Positions 13,759 through 17,695 of a stretch of DNA of 17,695 nt are shown here, one piece after another. The notes under the pieces were generated by a model. That model saw nothing but the letters and a program-made list of their open reading frames with translations. It did not search any database and was not told the DNA's origin. A program made the translations under genes and the position numbers. Position 1 is the first letter of the stretch, and each line of letters begins with the position of its first letter. The stretch is taken from contig CBFGSX010000024.1 in assembly GCA_965651535.1 (NCBI GenBank), positions 1 through 17,695 on the forward strand, read 5' to 3'. This DNA is from JAQGJA01 sp965651535 (GTDB lineage: Bacteria > Pseudomonadota > Alphaproteobacteria > Micavibrionales > SZUA-601).

Positions 13759-14917
13759 CGGCGCGAGCGGCTTGCGGCTTTTGGAATTATGCCAAGGCCT
13801 AGCCGAACAGGGCTGGGAGATCACCCTCCTGACCAATCGCGGGCGCGGCGGTGCGCCCGCCTCGTTGCATCCGCGGATCACCATACGCCGGATGCGCCTT
13901 GGGCGGCGCGAAGGAAAACCGCGCTTTTGGGAGTATCCGTTCTGGCTGGCCGGATTTTTAATGCGCGTTTTGAATTTGCCAAAGCCCGACATCGTCATCA
14001 CACTGACCGATCCACCCTTGCTGGCAGTCGTTTCGGCCCTGATGAAAAAAATTCGAAAAGTTCGGGCTGTGCATTGGGTGCATGATCTCTATCCCGATCT
14101 TTTCCCTCTGATGGGGGTGCGCCTTTTTCTTCTCCAGCCCTTGCTGGAAAAAATTTCAAAAACCTCTCTGAACGCACATGACGCGGTCATCGCCTTGGGC
14201 GACGATATGGCCGAAGTCCTCAAGAAAAATGGTGTGCGCGAAAACAAAATTGCGGTCATTCCCAACTGGCCCGACGTATCGGCGACGTTGATCGACAAGC
14301 GCAAGCCTTCGCGCCACGACAGCCATAACCCTTATATACTCGAAGATTGCTTTACCGTTCTCTATTCCGGGAATTTCGGGCTGGTGCATGATTTCAACAC
14401 GCTGATCGAGGCGATGAAAATCGTGCAGGCCACGCCGCATCCGATCCGCTTCATTCTGGCGGGGGACGGGCGCAAATTCACCACCGTGCGCGATACCGTC
14501 GAAAACATGGCCCTGACCAATGCGCACTTCATCCGTGAACAGCCCAAGGATAAATTCATGGATATGCTGGTGGCGGGAGATTTACACGTAGCCAGCATGG
14601 TGCCGGAATCCGCAGGATTGATGGCCCCAAGCAAAATCAACTCGGCCTTGGGGGTTGGTCGCCCGTGTATCCTGATCGGATCGACAAAAACTGCACAAGC
14701 AAAGCTGATCTCGGAATACGATGTCGGCGCGGTGATCGACCCGGATGATCCGCATGCGCGCTTCCAGCTGGCCGATGCCATCGTCGCCTATGCGACCGAT
14801 CCCGCGCGCTATGCCGCCGCCCAGAGCAACGCGCTGCGCGCCGCCGACAGCATCTCCTTTGACAAGGCGTTGCCGCGTTTTGACGCGCTGTTGTCGCATA
14901 TCAACGGAACCCCCTGA
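13706..14917 (+). CDS. GT4-family glycosyltransferase (WbuB-like)
   Basis: A 403-residue GT-B glycosyltransferase. The N-terminal Rossmann half starts GRILFINRVFPPDSGASG (5-22), with the acceptor side motif WVHDLYPD (124-131). The C-terminal donor half has LYSGNFG (209-215), FILAGDG (249-255) and the donor-site block PSKINSALGVGRP (308-320). The pattern is closest to WbuB-like enzymes that add a sugar to an undecaprenyl-linked glycan. It is cytosolic, on the inner membrane face. ATG 13706 with AGGA six bases upstream is preferred to a TTG eight codons earlier. Its TGA overlaps the ATG of the next gene (TGATG with one shared base). Confidence 0.9.
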   Translation: MTSKGRILFINRVFPPDSGASGLRLLELCQGLAEQGWEITLLTNRGRGGAPASLHPRITIRRMRLGRREGKPRFWEYPFWLAGFLMRVLNLPKPDIVITLTDPPLLAVVSALMKKIRKVRAVHWVHDLYPDLFPLMGVRLFLLQPLLEKISKTSLNAHDAVIALGDDMAEVLKKNGVRENKIAVIPNWPDVSATLIDKRKPSRHDSHNPYILEDCFTVLYSGNFGLVHDFNTLIEAMKIVQATPHPIRFILAGDGRKFTTVRDTVENMALTNAHFIREQPKDKFMDMLVAGDLHVASMVPESAGLMAPSKINSALGVGRPCILIGSTKTAQAKLISEYDVGAVIDPDDPHARFQLADAIVAYATDPARYAAAQSNALRAADSISFDKALPRFDALLSHINGTP

Positions 14918-15792
14918 TGTTTGCTCCCGCCTATGACGCCTTCTTTGCCAGCTGGCGCGCGCGGCCGCTTGTTCTCCCTGTCTGCCTTGGGGCTGCGTTT
15001 CTTCTGACCGTTTTGCTTCTGCACATGGTGACGCCGCGCTATACCGTCACCGCCATTGTCGGCCCGACGGCACGCGAAGGCGCGGCCGCGCGGGGCGCCG
15101 CACGCCTGCCGGTGGCCGCGCTGCCCGACGAAGCCGGGCGGCTCAACCTGATCGAGCGCAGCGACGACGAGACCCTGTCGGATTTTGCGCGCTTCATGCA
15201 GCTTTTGACCACGCCCGAGATCGCGCAGAAACTGCTCGACGATCCGGCGCTGGACATTCGCGCGCATCTGGCCGTCGGCACGGGCTGGCGCGGCGGGCTG
15301 GACAGGCTGGCGCGCTTTCTGGCCGGGCAACGCACCACGCAGAGCCTTGACGCGGCGGAGCTGGCCAAAATTCTGCGCCGCCGCCTTGCCGTCAACGCCA
15401 TCGGGCGCAGCGCCATGCGCGAGATCGCGCTGCGCGATACCGACCGCGACTTCGCCATCCGTCTTGTCGACGCGCTGATTGCGGCGGCCGACGATCATCT
15501 CAAGGAACAGGCCATGCGGCGCACCGCGTCCGAGATCGTCTATCTGCGTCGCGCGCTCGAGCGCGTGACATTGGCTGAACACCGCAAGACGCTGGCCGCG
15601 CTGCTGGCTCTACAGGAACAGACCCAAATGATGCTGGCGGTCGACCTGCCCTTTGCCGCCGATGCGATTCAGGCCGCGCAAGCCCCGCAGGCGCCGGACT
15701 GGCCCCCGGCTTCGTTGTGTTTCGCGGGCGCGCTGTTTCTCGGGCTGCTGGCCGCCTGTTCTTTTCATTACCTGCGCGCGGTGCAAGCATGA
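14917..15792 (+). CDS. Wzz-like polysaccharide co-polymerase (chain-length determinant)
   Basis: A 291-residue protein with the two-helix topology of polysaccharide co-polymerases. TM1 is at about 18-38, followed directly by TPRYTVTAIVGP, where Wzz proteins have their conserved post-TM strand. A periplasmic helical region with coiled-coil character (about 195-245) follows, then a Pro-rich stretch (APQAPDWPP, about 256-264) and TM2 at about 266-286. There is no tyrosine kinase domain. The family sets the modal length of polymers made by Wzy. It is translationally coupled at both ends, with a one-base overlap upstream and an ATGA overlap downstream. Confidence 0.8.
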   Translation: MFAPAYDAFFASWRARPLVLPVCLGAAFLLTVLLLHMVTPRYTVTAIVGPTAREGAAARGAARLPVAALPDEAGRLNLIERSDDETLSDFARFMQLLTTPEIAQKLLDDPALDIRAHLAVGTGWRGGLDRLARFLAGQRTTQSLDAAELAKILRRRLAVNAIGRSAMREIALRDTDRDFAIRLVDALIAAADDHLKEQAMRRTASEIVYLRRALERVTLAEHRKTLAALLALQEQTQMMLAVDLPFAADAIQAAQAPQAPDWPPASLCFAGALFLGLLAACSFHYLRAVQA

Positions 15793-16619
15793 TTCCCGTT
15801 TCCGTCCTGATCGTCACGAAGAACGCCGCCGAGGGTCTGGCGGCCACGCTGGAATCGCTCGAGGATTTTTCCGAGATTCTCGTCATCGACTCCCACAGCA
15901 CGGACGGCACGCGGCTGATTGCCGCCGCACATAAAGTTCCCGTTATTCCCTATCAATGGAACGGGCAATATCCGAAAAAGCGCCAATGGTGCCTCGAGAA
16001 TGTCGCGGTCGAGAATGAGTGGATATTGTTTCTCGACGCCGACGAGATCGTCACCGACGCGCTGCGGCGCGAGATCGCCGACACCCTTTCCGACACGAAA
16101 CACGCCGCGTTTTTCCTGCGCGGCCAGCCCGTGTTTTGCGGCAAACCCCTGAAATACGGGCGCTGGAACAACAAGATCGTCCTATTCCGCAAGGGCGCGC
16201 TGCGCTATCCCGAGCTGCCCGACACGCATACGCCCATGGGCGAGATCGAGGGTCATGTGCAGCCCTTTGTCACCGGCACGGTCGGCCAGTTGAAAAACGC
16301 GCTGTTGCACGATGCGGCGGATGATCTCGATGCGTGGATCGACCGCCACCAACGTTATGCCGCGTGGCAAGCCGAGATCGACGCCGCCAACACGAATCTG
16401 TCCGCCTCCGAGCGCGGCGCGCGGCGCATCGCCAAGCGGTTTTTCGCCGCCCTGCCCCTGAGGCCGGTATGGGTGTTTATGGACTCTTACGTTTGGAAAA
16501 AAGGGGCTTTGGACGGAAGCCCGGGTTTTCATTACGCCACTGCGCGAGCGTTTTTCTACTGGATGGCTTCTGCCAAAAAGACCGCAAACGCCAATAAGCG
16601 CCGGGAAACCGGGACTTGA
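15789..16619 (+). CDS. GT2-family glycosyltransferase (WaaE/KdtX-like)
   Basis: A 276-residue GT-A enzyme. VSVLIVTKNAA (4-14), ILVIDSHSTDGT (30-41) and the metal/donor site LDADE (82-86) define the GT2 core. KKRQW (63-67) and YGRWNNKIVLFRKGALRY (123-140), with the C-terminal DSYVWKKGALDGSPGF block, are typical of WaaE-like enzymes that attach glucose to the LPS core. The exact donor and acceptor are unknown. The ATG overlaps the Wzz-like gene's TGA, and this is the last plus-strand gene of the operon. Its final 143 bases overlap the convergent GT2 gene. The conserved C-terminal block lies inside that overlap, so the overlap is unlikely to be a mis-called end on this strand. Confidence 0.9.
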   Translation: MIPVSVLIVTKNAAEGLAATLESLEDFSEILVIDSHSTDGTRLIAAAHKVPVIPYQWNGQYPKKRQWCLENVAVENEWILFLDADEIVTDALRREIADTLSDTKHAAFFLRGQPVFCGKPLKYGRWNNKIVLFRKGALRYPELPDTHTPMGEIEGHVQPFVTGTVGQLKNALLHDAADDLDAWIDRHQRYAAWQAEIDAANTNLSASERGARRIAKRFFAALPLRPVWVFMDSYVWKKGALDGSPGFHYATARAFFYWMASAKKTANANKRRETGT

Positions 16620-17319
16620 ATCCCGTCGCCGCGGCGTTGAGGCCAAAAAGGACGGCATTCCCCAAAACCGAAACAACGCCCAGCTCTTTGCGGATAAGAT
16701 AATTCTCGCGCCGCCCCTGCGCGGCGCGTTTCTGGCTGATGCCGCCCGTCTGGAAATCGCACAGAATACGGTTCATAGGGTGAAAACGCTCGGCTTCGCC
16801 AAGAAAACGCAAAGTGAAATCGTAATCCCCGGCAATGGCATAGCGCGTATCGAAACGCAATTCACCGACAGTCTTGCGGCGGTAAAGCATGGCCTGGTGA
16901 TGGGTGATCATGCCGCGCGCCAAGCGGCCAAAATCCTGCGCGGGCTTGATATGCCCGTCCTCGCGCGCGTCGCCGTAAAGCAGATCGGGATACAGCCCGT
17001 CGCGAATTCCCTGCCGCACGTCGCGCAGCACGTTCATGTCGCACAGACAATCGCCGCCATTGAGAAACCAGACGTAATCGCCTTGCGCGCGCGCCAGCCC
17101 CTTGTTCATCGCGTCGTAAATGCCGCCATCGGCTTCGGAGACGAAAACCGGATTCAGATCGGCGAATTGCGCCATAACCTCCGGCGTGTTGTCCGTCGAA
17201 GCGCCGTCGATCACGATCCATTCATATTCCGGCGCGTTCTGTTGGATTTGCAGCGAGCGCCCGGTCATTTTCAGCCCGGCGGCGTTGTTGCGCGTGACCG
17301 TGATAACGGAAAGAAGCAT
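16477..17319 (-). CDS. GT2-family glycosyltransferase (WcaE-like)
   Basis: A 280-residue GT-A enzyme. LLSVITVTRNN (2-12), VIDGASTDNT (36-45), VSEADGGIYDAMNKG (60-74), FLNGGD (85-90; GGD in place of the more usual AGD or DDD), HHQAMLYRR (140-148) and AGDYDFTLRF (163-172) resemble WcaE-type transferases from colanic-acid-like clusters. It is cytosolic, probably working on a lipid-linked intermediate. The last 48 codons run antisense through the end of the plus-strand GT2 gene and have low-complexity basic composition, so the domain proper probably ends near residue 230. The start lies 13 bp downstream, in gene direction, of a repeat half-element and has only a weak GAG ribosome site. Confidence 0.88.
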   Translation of the reverse strand: MLLSVITVTRNNAAGLKMTGRSLQIQQNAPEYEWIVIDGASTDNTPEVMAQFADLNPVFVSEADGGIYDAMNKGLARAQGDYVWFLNGGDCLCDMNVLRDVRQGIRDGLYPDLLYGDAREDGHIKPAQDFGRLARGMITHHQAMLYRRKTVGELRFDTRYAIAGDYDFTLRFLGEAERFHPMNRILCDFQTGGISQKRAAQGRRENYLIRKELGVVSVLGNAVLFGLNAAATGFKSRFPGAYWRLRSFWQKPSSRKTLAQWRNENPGFRPKPLFSKRKSP

Positions 17320-17332
17320 GCTCTAAAATAAC

Positions 17333-17357
17333 CCGTAATGCTTGCGAAAGCGAGGGT
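17333..17357. repeat. Half copy of the CCGTAA palindromic repeat
   Basis: CCGTAATG (17333-17340) followed by a hairpin with GAAA loop (ATGCTTGC/GCGAGGGT, 17338-17357, one mismatch and two wobble pairs). It closely matches the left half of the element at 7258-7282, but the second half is missing. It forms most of the leader of the WcaE-like gene. A TTCTTTTTTT tract follows on the plus strand, but no plus-strand gene is there to terminate. Confidence 0.6.
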
Positions 17358-17366
17358 TCTTTTTTT

Positions 17367-17530
17367 TGAACAACAGAGCCAAACAGAGACAGACAGAGTT
17401 TGTCTATCTTTCCTGCCGCGTAGCGGCCTGAAAATACAGACCTAATGTTTATTACGGTATTTGAGTGCGCTTCGCGCATTTTCCGTTATTACAGAATACT
17501 CTGTCTGTCTCTGTTTGGCTCTGTTGTTCA
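17367..17530. repeat. 164-bp element with perfect 33-bp inverted repeats
   Basis: The left arm (17367-17399, beginning TGAACAACAGAGCC) is perfectly repeated in inverted orientation at 17498-17530. The arms are rich in CAGA/CAGAG units. The 98-bp centre is non-coding and has two small hairpins: GCCGC/GCGGC around GTA (17415-17427) and TGCGC/GCGCA around TTC (17466-17478). It lies between the export-protein gene and the WcaE-like gene, both minus. It could be a MITE-like element, or a transcribed hairpin limiting read-through; the sequence alone does not decide. Confidence 0.7.
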
Positions 17531-17578
17531 CCCTTCTAGACTCCGGCTCTCACCGGAATAATCGATAGAGAAATTTTA

Positions 17579-17695
17579 TCAGTCCCGAATCTCGGCAATC
17601 GCAACCGAGCCGACGACAAGCTGCGAAAGAATGCCGCTGATCGCCGATGTCACCTGCAGGAAGCTGATCGGATCGGGATCGCGCGGCACGACGAT
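17579..17695 (-). CDS. C-terminus of a probable polysaccharide export protein (Wza/SLBB-type)
   Basis: The last 38 codons and TGA of a minus-strand gene whose start lies beyond the right edge. The visible tail begins IVVPRDPDPISFLQ and continues with a hydrophobic stretch (ISGILSQLVVGSVAIAEI). A GDVI(V/F)VP motif followed by a short hydrophobic C-terminal helix is how alphaproteobacterial SLBB-domain polysaccharide export proteins commonly end, and the neighbouring glycosyltransferases fit. The fragment is too short for certainty. Confidence 0.5.
   Translation of the reverse strand: MVVPRDPDPISFLQVTSAISGILSQLVVGSVAIAEIRD

Noticed and set aside
17333..17367. Hairpin followed by TTCTTTTTTT as a terminator
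   Set aside because: It points to the plus strand, where only antisense DNA precedes it. It is better explained as a repeat half-copy.
17367..17530. Repeated CAGAG units as a CRISPR-like array
   Set aside because: There is one inverted pair, no regularly spaced direct repeats and no cas gene.

Overview
The window looks like part of the chromosome of an alphaproteobacterium of moderately high GC. The evidence is the minus-strand run murA ... infA, maf, RNase E/G-like protein, an order familiar from Alphaproteobacteria, together with a mitochondrial-processing-peptidase-like M16 protease, a KxAQ-type ABC1 kinase and small GNRA-loop palindromic repeats of the kind that read 'SFPRKRESS' or 'MPAKAGIH' when translated. 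I cannot place the genus from sequence alone.

Layout. Positions 1-3331 (minus) hold a truncated gene, an ABC1/UbiB-type kinase and a long secreted or membrane-anchored M23 endopeptidase behind a good sigma70-type promoter. Positions 3332-3729 are non-coding and foldable, with a possible small RNA. Positions 3730-5227 (plus) hold an unrecognised protein overlapping a ComF-type phosphoribosyltransferase. Positions 5224-8224 (minus) hold infA, maf, a very short RNase E/G-like protein and an M16 protease. Repeat elements occupy almost the whole infA-maf and maf-RNase gaps and supply both the start and the stop codon of maf. Positions 8378-9552 (plus) are a two-gene cassette of unrecognised proteins, each with a putative two-helix membrane hairpin. 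The cassette has its own TTGACA promoter, sits against the direction of the housekeeping genes, and ends inside an 86-bp element with perfect 19-bp terminal inverted repeats. murA follows (minus).

From 11148 to the right edge the window becomes an envelope polysaccharide locus. A SulP-type anion transporter without a STAS domain, a Wzy/O-antigen-ligase-like polymerase, a GT4 glycosyltransferase, a Wzz-like chain-length protein and a WaaE-like GT2 overlap one another on the plus strand and look like one operon. A WcaE-like GT2 converges on them with a 143-bp coding overlap. Beyond it, upstream on the minus strand, lies the C-terminal end of what is probably a Wza-type polysaccharide export protein. 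Together these would assemble, polymerise, size-control and export a surface glycan.

The most unusual signals are the repeats: a palindromic element carried in frame inside the polymerase gene, maf bounded at both ends by two different repeat families, the 86-bp element that ends the unknown cassette, and a 164-bp element with perfect 33-bp inverted arms in the polysaccharide locus. No CRISPR array, tRNA, rRNA or intact transposase gene was seen.
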